Shown piece after piece: positions 33,221-40,891 of a stretch of DNA of 53,309 nucleotides. Numbering within the stretch: position 1 is the first letter of the stretch; every line of letters starts with the position of its first letter. The notes beneath the pieces are model-generated. The model did not search any database and was not told the origin of the DNA. It saw only the letters and a list, made by a program, of their open reading frames with translations. Origin of the DNA: Halorubrum halodurans. GTDB lineage: Archaea > Halobacteriota > Halobacteria > Halobacteriales > Haloferacaceae. The position numbers were made by a program, and so were the translations under genes. Where the stretch lies: the NCBI RefSeq assembly GCF_002252985.1, contig NZ_NHPJ01000081.1, forward strand, positions 1 to 53,309. Direction: 5' to 3'.

Positions 33221-34105
33221 TCACACCATGTACGCCGGGAGTCGCGGTGTCGTAATCGCATCAACATCAACTACGTGACGCGACAGTTGCGTTCCAAGCG
33301 ATACCCGGCCCGCACCCCCAGCACCACTCCCCGCACTCGCACCTCGATCCACAGACTCGTGACTCGACGCGGTACTCGTCCCGTGTGGTGTGAAGCGCCC
33401 GACAGTCACCGGGACCGACGACACGCGTTGCAAGTACTGTTCAACACGCCGTGGCCGGTACCGCCCGTTAACTGCCAGGACGATGAACACGGAGTACCCG
33501 GCATCGAACAACGTGGAGAGTCGCCGGCGGAGATGCATGTGACTCGCCGCGGTGAATATTTCGACTGCGACCGGTGAATGCTGACTGTCTGCGTGCACAT
33601 CAACCGTGACGAACCGGTCGTCCCCGTCGACGCGTGTTTCCGGCTCGACGAGATCAGGGTCACCGACGATCGCGGAGACGCGCTGCATCACGAGTTCAAT
33701 CGCTTCCCGGTGCAACGCACCGGTCGCGTCCGTTGCGGAACAGTCCCGTGTCCCGTCGACGTGCCGGAACCAGTCGAACCGCCCGGTGACGTTCCCTGGA
33801 GCTGTAAGCGTGACTGAGTCACCGCAGATACTACACGCGTACCGGTGCTCGGACTCCCGGTCCGCGTCGGTATGCACGGCACGTGACTGCTCGACCCGCG
33901 GGTTCCCGGTCGGTCCGGTCGCAGTGCATGTCACCACGCCACCGTCTGCACGCACACCGCGTGGCGCGGTGTTCGCATCACGGCCCGGTAACCGCGGGTC
34001 CGTTGTTGTTCCACGTCGTGTACTGCTGTGCGGTGTGTGCTGGGTCGTGTGGGCTTCCGGGCCGGTGACGACCGTTCCAGAGTCTCGATCAAGTGCAATC
34101 AGCAT
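33221..34105 (-). CDS. CoiA-like nuclease-fold protein
   Basis: A 294-residue protein. MLIALDRDSG at the start, a zinc site YACSICGD...FRHVDGTRDC, then TGALHREAIELVMQRV and a PD-(D/E)xK-like core FVTVDVHADSQHSPVAVEIFTAASHMHLRRRLSTLFDAGYSVFIVL fit the CoiA/competence-associated family. In that family, Asp and Glu of such a core bind metal. The middle (10-90) and the end (235-294, Ser/Gly-rich) are low complexity. It may cleave or process DNA. Upstream TATA-like TATTAAGACC sits near 34136-34146. Confidence 0.65.
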   Translation of the reverse strand: MLIALDRDSGTVVTGPEAHTTQHTPHSSTRRGTTTDPRLPGRDANTAPRGVRADGGVVTCTATGPTGNPRVEQSRAVHTDADRESEHRYACSICGDSVTLTAPGNVTGRFDWFRHVDGTRDCSATDATGALHREAIELVMQRVSAIVGDPDLVEPETRVDGDDRFVTVDVHADSQHSPVAVEIFTAASHMHLRRRLSTLFDAGYSVFIVLAVNGRYRPRRVEQYLQRVSSVPVTVGRFTPHGTSTASSHESVDRGASAGSGAGGAGRVSLGTQLSRHVVDVDAITTPRLPAYMV

Positions 34106-34265
34106 GTGAGTCCGCGTGGTGATTCCGTCTGTACGGTCTTAATACTTCCCGGGGTTGTGACACGGTACTGATTACACTCAGCAACCGTCGACAGTAACTG
34201 GTCGCGGGGTGCGATCGTCGACGGTCGAGCGCTTCGTTACGGGAGTCGTCCGCGTCGTGTTACGG

Positions 34266-35018
34266 TTACGCGATGTCTCGACTCGTATCGATCCGGATTT
34301 CCGTGTCGATGTTGACTTTCCACCGTTCGGTGAACGGGTTTCCGAATCGGCATTTCGGCATGTACAGGTACGTTGAGATGTTCGTGTCGTCGCGGTGTTC
34401 TGAGAGTTCCCAGACAGCGTCTGCGCTGCGGTTCGTGACGTGTTCATGCCCGCTGTCACTGGCGTGATAGTCAGTGTACCGGGTGAGGAGCACGATCGTA
34501 CCGGTATCTCGCTGCAGTGCTTGCAGCCATGCGAGGAAGTCTTGGTAGTCGCTCCGCTCGGTTCCGTGTTCCAGGTCGGTGATCGTGTCGATGATAATGA
34601 TGCGTGCCGTCCCCGTGTCCGTGTGGTGTGATCCGCCGTCGGTTGTTGCTGTGCGTGTTTCACGGCCTGTTTCGCTGGTGTCACCGTGGTTGTTGTTCTG
34701 CTCGGTGGTCGCGGTTCGGATGGTGTTTACCGTGTCTCGGATCGGTTCGTCCGGGTTGATGCTGTGGATTGCCGTGCTGCCGGGGGCGGTGTTGACTGGT
34801 GTTTTCTGTAGTTCTGCAGCTGCACCGGACTCAGTCGTGAGCGTGGTGAGGTAGTGTGTCCGCGTGTCGTCGTGCTGGGAGAGGATCGTGTGCGTGAAGA
34901 GTTCGGCTTGGGTTTGGGAGTGACTGGTGAGTAGGAGTAATGCGCCGGGTGGAACGCCGCCGTTGAGGTGCTTGTCTAGGTCTTTGATCCCGGTTGATCG
35001 TCGCTGCATACTACTCAC
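34266..35018 (-). CDS. RecA/KaiC-like ATPase relative with degenerate Walker A
   Basis: A 250-residue protein. The start (STGIKDLDKHLNGGVPPGALLLLTS) is typical of RadA/KaiC-type proteins of haloarchaea. The P-loop that should follow is replaced by HSQTQAEL, with no GxxGxGK(S/T). The Walker B strand ARIIIIDTITDLEHG and the later IVLLTRYTD are kept. It probably no longer hydrolyses ATP and may be a structural or regulatory subunit. A Thr/Asn/Gly-rich insert (about 105-135) interrupts the fold. A class B box lies 130 bases upstream (35149-35158). Confidence 0.75.
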   Translation of the reverse strand: MSSMQRRSTGIKDLDKHLNGGVPPGALLLLTSHSQTQAELFTHTILSQHDDTRTHYLTTLTTESGAAAELQKTPVNTAPGSTAIHSINPDEPIRDTVNTIRTATTEQNNNHGDTSETGRETRTATTDGGSHHTDTGTARIIIIDTITDLEHGTERSDYQDFLAWLQALQRDTGTIVLLTRYTDYHASDSGHEHVTNRSADAVWELSEHRDDTNISTYLYMPKCRFGNPFTERWKVNIDTEIRIDTSRDIA

Positions 35019-35148
35019 CGTGCCGGTGCCGGTGTGCCGGTGTGCCCGGTGTGCTGGTGGTGTGTTGCGTCCTGTTCGCTACGTGTTGCTGCGTTGGAGT
35101 GACGGTGTGCATCGGCGTGTCCAGTGTACTGTTGTGTACGCCGCAGGC

Positions 35149-35158
35149 ACCGGTAAAC
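35149..35158 (-). promoter_or_regulatory. Class B promoter box upstream of the ATPase-like gene
   Basis: GCGTTTACCGGTGCCTG on the minus strand combines features of class B and class C. Its distance to ATG 35018 is about 130 bases. Confidence 0.4.
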
Positions 35159-35214
35159 GCCGTGGTACTGGTTCGGTACGGTCAGGTGTCCCCCGGGGTG
35201 CCGGCGTGTCGGTG

Positions 35215-35859
35215 TCACGAGTCCCGGTCGCTGTCAGCGCGTTTCCGGTTAATGATTTTACTGATGAGTGATGTGGAGACGTTGTACTTGTCTGCGAGGT
35301 GTTGCTGCGTTACGTCACTGGCCTGGTATTCGCTTCGAATCTCGGCACCGGTGTCCGCGTCGATTTTCCGTGGCGGGGTGCCGTTTCGACCGCCGCGTGC
35401 TGCGGCTTCGCGTGACGGTTCGGTGAGTTCGCCGTTTTCGTAGGTGCGGCGTGTGTGTTCGCCGCGGTCGAGGAGTTCGAGGTGGTCAGGGTTCACGCAG
35501 GTTTTGTTCCTGCATTTGTGGTGAATGGTTTTGTTGTCGTCGTGGAGTGCGGTGGCGTGGTGGAGTTGCCAGGCGACGCGGTGTGCGGGGCGGATGCTGC
35601 CTTGTGCGCGGAAGGCTCCGTATCCGTGACTGCCGGTGCCGGCGGTCCATTCGTGGCACGGTGTGGTGATCGTGGTGCCGGGTTCGACGGTGTCTGGGTC
35701 GGGTGGTGTCCCGGTCCTGATTTTCTCGTTGAAGCGCTGTTCGATGTTCGGGAGCCCGGTGTCGGGGATGGTGAGCGTGTTGTTGTTCTCGCGGTCGTGG
35801 TCGGGGTTGTTGTTCCGGTTCGGTTCGGTGTCGTTTGATTGGTCTGGTGTTGTTGACAT
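35215..35859 (-). CDS. HNH endonuclease (phage/homing type)
   Basis: A 214-residue protein. CHEWTAGTGSHGYGAFRAQGSIRPAHRVAWQLHH is followed by IHHKCRNKTCVNPDHLELLDRGEH, the HNH catalytic and zinc-binding core of phage-type homing nucleases. The C-terminus (TQQHLADKYNVSTSLISKIINRKR) is a helix-turn-helix for DNA binding. The first 50 residues are low complexity. It follows the gene at 35874 by 14 bases and shares its promoter. It could be a mobile gene that moved into the regulon. Catalytic His and Asn are present. Confidence 0.88.
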   Translation of the reverse strand: MSTTPDQSNDTEPNRNNNPDHDRENNNTLTIPDTGLPNIEQRFNEKIRTGTPPDPDTVEPGTTITTPCHEWTAGTGSHGYGAFRAQGSIRPAHRVAWQLHHATALHDDNKTIHHKCRNKTCVNPDHLELLDRGEHTRRTYENGELTEPSREAAARGGRNGTPPRKIDADTGAEIRSEYQASDVTQQHLADKYNVSTSLISKIINRKRADSDRDS

Positions 35860-35873
35860 TGGCGGGGTTGTGG

Positions 35874-36356
35874 TTAGTCGGCGGTGTAGGCGGTGATTGT
35901 TTGCTGGTGTTCGCCGCTGGTCGCGGTTGTTTCGATGCGTGCGCTGTTCGGGGTGCCGGGCGTGTTCGGGTTTCTAGGCTTGGTGTTGTCGGTGGTGTCT
36001 GTGAGTTCGTTGGTGATCGTGTCTGCGAGGGTTGTGACGGCGTTCCGGATGTCGTGTTTTTCTGCGAGGAAGTTGATCGGGATGACACCGATGTCTCGGT
36101 ACTCGTCGAGATCCGGGTTGTACGTGTCGTCGCTGGTTTCGCTTGGTGCCGGGAGTTCGTTGAGGTGGGTCCAGTCGGGCTGGATGGTGTCGTATTCGTA
36201 CGTGTCCGTGTCCGGGTCGTTGACCTCGCACCAGGTGAGGTAGTGGTTGGTGAGGTCCATGAGGCGGTGGAGTTGCCCGAGTTCCTGGTTGGTGAAGTGG
36301 ATTTCGCCACTGTCGTCTTGGTTGGGACTGTCGGTCGTGTTCGTGTGTCGTGTCAT
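35874..36356 (-). CDS. Unknown acidic regulon protein
   Basis: A 160-residue protein starting MTRHTNTTDSPNQDDSGEIHFTNQELGQLHRLM, variant of the shared N-terminus. Its middle has helical parts (LHRLMDLTNHYLTWCEV, INFLAEKHDIRNAVTTLADTITNEL). Not recognised. It has a class A-prime promoter and the shared leader, and heads the HNH operon. Confidence 0.62.
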   Translation of the reverse strand: MTRHTNTTDSPNQDDSGEIHFTNQELGQLHRLMDLTNHYLTWCEVNDPDTDTYEYDTIQPDWTHLNELPAPSETSDDTYNPDLDEYRDIGVIPINFLAEKHDIRNAVTTLADTITNELTDTTDNTKPRNPNTPGTPNSARIETTATSGEHQQTITAYTAD

Positions 36357-36418
36357 TGCTGGTTCACCTGCGTGTTGCGTGCGGTGTTGTGAGGGTACCT
36401 CTCTCTCTGAGGCTCCTT

Positions 36419-36455
36419 CTTACTATACTATACTACCCACACGAGTATAAAACTT
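36419..36455 (-). promoter_or_regulatory. Class A-prime promoter before the gene at 36356
   Basis: TATA GTTTTATAC (about 36445-36453), then TAGTATAGTATAGTA in place of TTACTTTGTAA. The leader keeps the GGAGCCTC...GAGGTACC hairpin. Confidence 0.6.
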
Positions 36456-36509
36456 GTCCCGTGTGTGGTATGCAAAACCCGGAAACACCACACAGACAGT
36501 CACGGAGCG

Positions 36510-37274
36510 TTACTGCTCGAAGAGCGCCTGGACCCGGTCGGTCCGCCGCTGGTCGTAGATCTCGACACCGTGCGATAAACGCGTTTGGCCCGGTTCACGA
36601 TCGAAGATAAGCGAGCAAAACCGGGCTTCGTCGATCCCAGCACGCTCGCTCCATTCGACCATCCACCGCATCTCCCCGTCCTTCTCGTACTCGTAGACGC
36701 TGGCTTCCTGACTCCGGTTACCGCGCTTTGCGGTGAGTGTGCCGGTTTGTTCGTAGTCGATCCCGGCATCTTCGAGCGCGTTGAGTGTCGGTGTCCGGGC
36801 AGTGTTCGATCCGATCAACCCGATTTCACTGGCTTCCCGGTCAAGATCCCGGTCGTCACTCCCGTCACTGTCAATCTGGTACGTATCCCCGTCGATTGTG
36901 AGGGTACGCAGCGGAATTTCACCGTGATTAACGATGTCCCCATTATCTCCGACACTGTTCTCGAACAACCCGTATCGCAGCGTCCACCACGACTTATTCA
37001 CGTTCGAGCTTGACTTGACCCTTACCATGACAGCATTGTTGTTATCCAGTGCAATCGTGTACCGTACTTCCGCCTCGCCAAAGTCTTCGGTGATGGTTTT
37101 CTTGACGGTGTGTTGGTCACCGTTGACGTGGAGTTCCGCGCCAGGTTCGAGACCGATCGGTGCTGGTTCAGCATTCTCCTCGTCGTCGGTACTAGTGTTG
37201 CTAAGGTCGATCCAACAGTTGAGTCGGTCGTTGTGTTCGTCGCCAGGGATCGTGTGGTGAGTGCGTCGTGGCAT
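36510..37274 (-). CDS. Unknown 254-residue protein, distal gene of the second tRNA-like operon
   Basis: MPRRTHHTIPGDEHNDRLNCWIDLSNTST opens a beta-rich acidic protein. LELHVNGDQHTV-like and VRYTIALDNNNAVMVRVKSSSNVNKSWWTLRYGLFEN stretches suggest a beta-barrel. A helical region near 150-180 and a C-terminal RVQALFEQ follow. Not recognised. It lies 20 bases after the tRNA-like element and probably shares the transcript from 37750. Confidence 0.65.
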   Translation of the reverse strand: MPRRTHHTIPGDEHNDRLNCWIDLSNTSTDDEENAEPAPIGLEPGAELHVNGDQHTVKKTITEDFGEAEVRYTIALDNNNAVMVRVKSSSNVNKSWWTLRYGLFENSVGDNGDIVNHGEIPLRTLTIDGDTYQIDSDGSDDRDLDREASEIGLIGSNTARTPTLNALEDAGIDYEQTGTLTAKRGNRSQEASVYEYEKDGEMRWMVEWSERAGIDEARFCSLIFDREPGQTRLSHGVEIYDQRRTDRVQALFEQ

Positions 37275-37294
37275 TGGTTATCAACTCGTGTTGA

Positions 37295-37388
37295 GGCACG
37301 CCGACGGGATCGAACCGTCGTGGGTGAGCGCCAGCTGCGTGTGGTAGTCGTTTGCTTTTCCGGTGCTTCTCAGAGTGGTGTGTCGCCT
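37295..37388 (-). other. tRNA-like element, copy 2
   Basis: A perfect T arm (GACGG-TTCGATC-CCGTC) and GGCGTGCC end match a tRNA 3' half. The DNA upstream is nearly identical to copy 1 over about 45 bases (including CAAACGACTACCACACGCAG), and differences fall mainly in the T stem, where pairing is kept or improved. The 5' half does not fold convincingly. Confidence 0.38.
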
Positions 37389-37674
37389 ACTGGTTGCCGT
37401 CGTTGTCGATTGGTTCGAAGGTGGCGAGGAGTTCCTCGCGGGCGTTGTCGCTCAACGCTCCGAGATGGACGCTGCCGTCGTCGTGGACGTGCTGCTGGAT
37501 TTCGTCGTTCGATTCCATCAGTTCGAGCGCTTCGTAGCTGATGGTGCCGAGCTGCACGTCGTCGTTCCGTGGTTGTTCTTGCGGCCCGGTTTCGTAGGTT
37601 GTCCGGATCCGCGCGTTGATTCGTTCGTTGCCTGTTGGTTCACCGGGTTCGAACCATTCGGTTTGGACTGTCAT
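37387..37674 (-). CDS. Unknown regulon protein, paralogue of the gene at 27202
   Basis: A 95-residue protein, MTVQTEWFEPGEPTGNERIN at the start. It has the same RIRTTYETGPQEQPRNDD, DGSVHLGA and REELLATFEP as the copy at 27202. The copies differ mainly at charged surface positions, so both are probably under protein-level selection. Its class A-prime promoter differs from that of copy 1, so the two may respond to different regulators. Confidence 0.68.
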   Translation of the reverse strand: MTVQTEWFEPGEPTGNERINARIRTTYETGPQEQPRNDDVQLGTISYEALELMESNDEIQQHVHDDGSVHLGALSDNAREELLATFEPIDNDGNQ

Positions 37675-37722
37675 TGTTGAACTCCTGTTGTGTTGTGAGG
37701 GTGTCCCTCTCCGAGACTCCTT

Positions 37723-37759
37723 CGTACTATACTATAACATCCATACAAGTATAAAACTT
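37723..37759 (-). promoter_or_regulatory. Class A-prime promoter before the gene at 37674
   Basis: TATA GTTTTATAC (about 37748-37756), then TATAGTATAGTA (about 37726-37737). The leader downstream keeps the CCCTCACAACACAACAGG stretch. Confidence 0.6.
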
Positions 37760-37774
37760 GTCCCCGTGTAGGAG

Positions 37775-38515
37775 TTACGCGTTCTCGATCCGCTGCACCG
37801 CATCCTGGATCGCAGCTCCAGAACACCCAATCATCGCCGCTAACTCTCGCTGCACCACCCCATCGTACCCGTGCTGTTTCACTGCGACCCACACGGCACC
37901 CGCCGCGGCCACAGCCGGGTTCGACCCATCCCCGCGTATCGCATCGAGCGCACGCGTTGCTGTCACTGTCACGCGCTCCGGAAGCGTGTACTCACTCCGA
38001 ATCCGGTCAAGGTACTCGCCCGGTGGGATCGGCGTCGTGTACACACCGCAAGCATCCTGGATCCGGTGATTCGCACGCATCATCTCCCCACGATCAACAC
38101 CGTGCACACCACTGATTTCATCGAGTGTCCGCGGTGTGTTCTGCACGCGAGTCCCGATCGTGACTGTCGCAGCAATCACCACGTCGTACCCGACACGCAG
38201 CACACCACCACCACTACTACTCCTGTCCTCGCCGTCACCACCCCGACGGTTCCGCTGTAAAGTCACGTACACGTCGACTGCCGTGCGGACCGTGTCTACT
38301 GGCAGGTCAAGCTCCGTGTAGTACTCACGGTACCGTTCCACTACCCGGTCACGGTACCTGCTCGGTGTGTGGTGTGCGGCGTCCCCGGTCAGAGACTCGA
38401 TCGTCACACCCCTCTCATTAGCCTCGTCGTCCTCGTTGTCCTCGTTGTCCTCGTTGTCCTCGTTGTCCTCGATTGGTAACGCGCTCTTCTCAGTACTGCC
38501 TCTACGCTGCGCCAT
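37775..38515 (-). CDS. tfb-like: TFB-like transcription factor (TFIIB core without zinc ribbon)
   Basis: I choose ATG 38515 (MAQRRGSTEKSALP, 246 residues), just after a class B promoter. Two cyclin-type repeats are clear. The first includes DVVIAATVTIGTRVQNTPRTLDEISGV and the linking GEMMRANHRI, matching the RTL.Ei motif of TFB. The second includes YLDRIRSEYTLPERVTVTATRALDAIRGDG and NPAVAAAGAVWVAVKQ, then a recognition HTH. The N-terminal zinc ribbon and B-finger of normal TFB are missing; in their place is an acidic tract of EDN repeats. TFB binds TBP-DNA and positions RNA polymerase. Without the ribbon this one might bind promoters without recruiting polymerase normally, or serve a special role. 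Family firm, activity open. Confidence 0.82.
   Translation of the reverse strand: MAQRRGSTEKSALPIEDNEDNEDNEDNEDDEANERGVTIESLTGDAAHHTPSRYRDRVVERYREYYTELDLPVDTVRTAVDVYVTLQRNRRGGDGEDRSSSGGGVLRVGYDVVIAATVTIGTRVQNTPRTLDEISGVHGVDRGEMMRANHRIQDACGVYTTPIPPGEYLDRIRSEYTLPERVTVTATRALDAIRGDGSNPAVAAAGAVWVAVKQHGYDGVVQRELAAMIGCSGAAIQDAVQRIENA
38428..38472. repeat. Nine-base tandem repeat coding EDN units
   Basis: GTCCTCGTT is repeated about five times (Glu-Asp-Asn on the minus strand). Tandem copies can change in number by slippage, altering the acidic tail of the TFB-like protein. Confidence 0.7.
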
Positions 38516-38536
38516 GTGACACGGTACGCTCCACAG

Positions 38537-38551
38537 ACCGGTAAACATCTC
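38537..38551 (-). promoter_or_regulatory. Class B promoter box of the TFB-like gene
   Basis: The minus strand reads GTTTACCGGTCTGTG and continues GAGCGTACCGTG to the ATG. The core lies 22-31 bases before ATG 38515, and the whole run matches the promoter of the membrane gene at 19561. Confidence 0.6.
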
Positions 38552-38578
38552 CCGCACACCCCTGCAGTGTGTTCCGTG

Positions 38579-38602
38579 TTTCACACCGTATTCGGTGTGA
38601 AT
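38579..38602. repeat. 24-bp palindrome, copy 2
   Basis: Arms TTTCACACCG and CGGTGTGAAT around TATT. See copies at 3310 and 45035. Confidence 0.6.
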
Positions 38603-39134
38603 CGACGAGTGCGGTACCGCGCCGCACCGCCGTGTTGAATTCGAGTGATTACCGTGTACTGTGACTCGCACCTCTGCGCTGCGACCGGTGCGGACAGTCA
38701 CACTACGACCCCCGGCACCCCCGACCCGTCACTACTACGCTGTCTCTGCCCGGCACCCCGGGGACTCCTGGCTGCCTGACCGCCCCTCTGACCGTGCGTG
38801 TCTCCTCGCTGTGCTGTCTGCGTTGACTAGCCATTCGGCGCGTGAGGATTTTTTCTGCAGGGGTGAATCCCCTTTCCCTGAGTCTATTGCCGTACCCATT
38901 TACGGACTGTTAGCGGCGGTTCACCCCCCGCTGCGAAACCCGGATTACGCGTTTAAACCCGGTTTGCAGGTCTCTAACCGTCGTAGATTCTTTGAAATAT
39001 CCGGGTGAGTTGTTTCACGGTCTGAGCGGGGGTTCTGTCAATCACCTCAACCCCCGCGCGGAACAGTTCTGTCGAACCGCGTTGAATAATCACGAACGTA
39101 TTAAACAGTGGAGAGACAACGGTTAAACAGGGAA

Positions 39135-39947
39135 ATGAGCGAAGCAACCACGACCCCCGACCGCGGGGGGTGTTCGGACGGGAAAGCCACGCAAATAGTT
39201 CTGTCATGCCGGGACTCACCCACCGCAGTATGCCCTGCAAGCGCACACATGGCGCTGCGACACATCCAGTTCGGTGAGTTAACCAACCTATCCTCAACAA
39301 TCCAGGACAAAGGCTCCCCAGCCGTGTTCTCGCTCGACGGGACGGATGTCGTCCACGTATTCGGCACGGTGTTCGACAACATCATCTCCGACATCGAAAC
39401 CGTGCTTGAGACCCCGGCCCGTGACTGCGACGCCGTGATCGTTGATGGACTGGCGGACATTGGCGGCACGCACCGTGAGATCCGCGACCGGCTCGACCGG
39501 CTCCGCACAACGCTCACACCACACGGCACGGATCTCGTGATTATTGAAGCAGATCCGAAGGGAAGTGAGACGTACCGGGTTGATCCGGCGAGCGATGAAT
39601 TCGAGTGGCTGCTGAATACGCTCACGTTCACGTCGCAGGCAGGGTTGACACGGCAGCGTGACGCGACGCGAGAAGACATTGAACGGTGGGCTGGGGTAGA
39701 GTATAATGGCGGCCGGCCGCCACTCGGTTTCAAAACGGTTGACGGGTGTCTCGTCCCAGATGAACCGTTCTACAGTGAGGTGTGCGCAACGCTTGAACTC
39801 GTCGCTGAGCGAGTGGGTGATCCGGATGGTGAGGCGGGGATGTCTAAGCGGAAAGCAGCTGCGACTCTGGAGACGAGTTCGAGAACGATTACTCGCGCTA
39901 TTGAGGACCGTCCGGCGCTGTACGGGCTTCCTGATGACTCGACGTAA
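39135..39947 (+). CDS. Serine-recombinase relative without catalytic residues
   Basis: I prefer ATG 39135 (270 residues) to GTG 39108, because a TATA-like TATTAAAC lies about 30 bases upstream of it. The C-terminal 90 residues (GGRPPLGFKTVDGCLVPDEPFYSEVCATLELV...GMSKRKAAATLETSSRTITRAIEDRPALYGL) match the linker and HTH of haloarchaeal resolvase-type recombinases. The N-terminal domain has the shape of that family (FDNIISDIETVLETPARDCDAVIVDGLADIGGTHREIRDRLDRLRTTL). I see no catalytic Ser near the start and the conserved Arg pair is lost. It is probably a DNA-binding regulator or decayed enzyme. Confidence 0.6.
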   Translation: MSEATTTPDRGGCSDGKATQIVLSCRDSPTAVCPASAHMALRHIQFGELTNLSSTIQDKGSPAVFSLDGTDVVHVFGTVFDNIISDIETVLETPARDCDAVIVDGLADIGGTHREIRDRLDRLRTTLTPHGTDLVIIEADPKGSETYRVDPASDEFEWLLNTLTFTSQAGLTRQRDATREDIERWAGVEYNGGRPPLGFKTVDGCLVPDEPFYSEVCATLELVAERVGDPDGEAGMSKRKAAATLETSSRTITRAIEDRPALYGLPDDST

Positions 39948-39993
39948 CCACACGTCGGCGTCACATCACTACGGACTTATTGCCCTGTACTCT

Positions 39994-40031
39994 TCCGTTC
40001 TAAACTCTCCGAACTCTCCAACCACTCTAAA
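39994..40031 (+). repeat. Low-complexity ACTCTCC tract
   Basis: Non-coding units such as AACTCTCCGAACTCTCCAAC share the period and composition of the coding tract in the recombinase gene. Confidence 0.45.
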
Positions 40032-40147
40032 GACGCTGGTTCTTTCGGTATTTCCTATCGTCACTGATCACTCGATGCGGTCTGAACACGCGTAACGCCC
40101 GGCACCCCAGGCGTCGAGTGTAGTGAATTCACTGTGAATTCACGAGG

Positions 40148-40360
40148 TTACACGGTGTCGCGGACCGGGTCAACCGGGAAGAATGCGTCGGTGTCCGTGC
40201 TGTGGAACCCGTCCGGCCCGGCGATCACGGGTTCGTTCTCGATGCGGTACCCGTACGGGAACTTCGGCGCGCTGCGTTCAGGCTGGTCGGGTTGCTCAGT
40301 ACTGTCGGTGCTCGTGAATGCAGTCAACGTGATTTGACTGCCGATGTCACTGGAGCTCAT
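40148..40360 (-). CDS. Unknown 70-residue acidic protein
   Basis: MSSSDIGSQITLTAFTSTDSTEQ is followed by APKFPYGYRIENEPVIAGPDGFH and an acidic end. No motif recognised. A class C box lies about 35 bases upstream and a ribosome-binding stretch is not obvious, so translation may be leaderless or weakly led. Confidence 0.5.
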   Translation of the reverse strand: MSSSDIGSQITLTAFTSTDSTEQPDQPERSAPKFPYGYRIENEPVIAGPDGFHSTDTDAFFPVDPVRDTV

Positions 40361-40389
40361 GGCTTCACATATCGATACGTGACTAGCAC

Positions 40390-40409
40390 GGTTAAACGCT
40401 CGTGATTGT
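40390..40409 (-). promoter_or_regulatory. Class C promoter box before the gene at 40360
   Basis: The minus strand reads AATCACGAGCGTTTAACCGTG, the same block as before the tRNA-like genes. Confidence 0.55.
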
Positions 40410-40435
40410 GTGACGCGGTGCGTGGCACCACACCA

Positions 40436-40771
40436 CTACTGGTCGTGTCCCTGGTCGGTCGTGACGGTGCGGTACGCGGACCGGATGCGGCCTGCGGTGT
40501 TCAGCCAGTGCACGTTCCGGGCCGCGTCACTCGCTGCGTTGATGTCCTCGACGATCGTGAGGAGCGCATCGAGGTCGCGTTGCGTGAGTTCGACCGGGTC
40601 CATGATCCCGTGGTTCCGGATCTTCCGTGTGACGTGGTCCGGTGTGCCGGGATGGTTCGTGATTGTGTACCGTCCGGTTGCGTTGAATTGGACGGTCGCG
40701 GTCGGTTCGCGGTGCGTGTCTGGTGCGGGTGCGGTGAGGCCGTGGTCGGTGAGTGCGGTTTGTCGTGGCAT
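40436..40771 (-). CDS. Unknown 111-residue protein
   Basis: MPRQTALTDHGLTAPAPDTHREPTATVQFNATGRYTITNHPGTPDHVTRKI opens the protein, and a helical region LTQRDLDALLTIVEDINAASDAARNVHWL follows. Not recognised. It lies 120 bases after the gene at 40892 with a low-complexity tract between, and may be its operon partner. Confidence 0.6.
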   Translation of the reverse strand: MPRQTALTDHGLTAPAPDTHREPTATVQFNATGRYTITNHPGTPDHVTRKIRNHGIMDPVELTQRDLDALLTIVEDINAASDAARNVHWLNTAGRIRSAYRTVTTDQGHDQ

Positions 40772-40802
40772 TGTCGTGTCCTGTTGGTGTGCTCGTGTGT
40801 TA

Positions 40803-40862
40803 TTGGCGTGATTGGAGTGATTGGAGAGTTCGGAGTGTCCGGAGTGTTCGGGGTTGTTCGAG
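40803..40862 (-). repeat. Low-complexity AACACTCCG tract
   Basis: On the minus strand, GAACACTCCGGACACTCCGA-type units recur every nine bases in non-coding DNA, as in the recombinase gene. Confidence 0.5.
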
Positions 40863-40891
40863 GTGCTTGGTGTGTGAGGCGTCGTTGGTGG

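Larger units (their letters stand above)
38516..39134. other. About 620-bp intergenic around a palindrome
   Basis: It holds the class B promoter of the TFB-like gene, the 24-bp palindrome copy at 38579-38602, and TATA-like TATTAAAC near 39100-39107 before the plus-strand gene. A GTTTAAACCC motif lies near 38950. Plus-strand frames here look non-coding. Confidence 0.45.

Noticed and set aside
32492..33577. 361-residue plus-strand frame
   Set aside because: It is opposite the zinc-finger/HTH protein and the CoiA-like gene and has no motif of its own.
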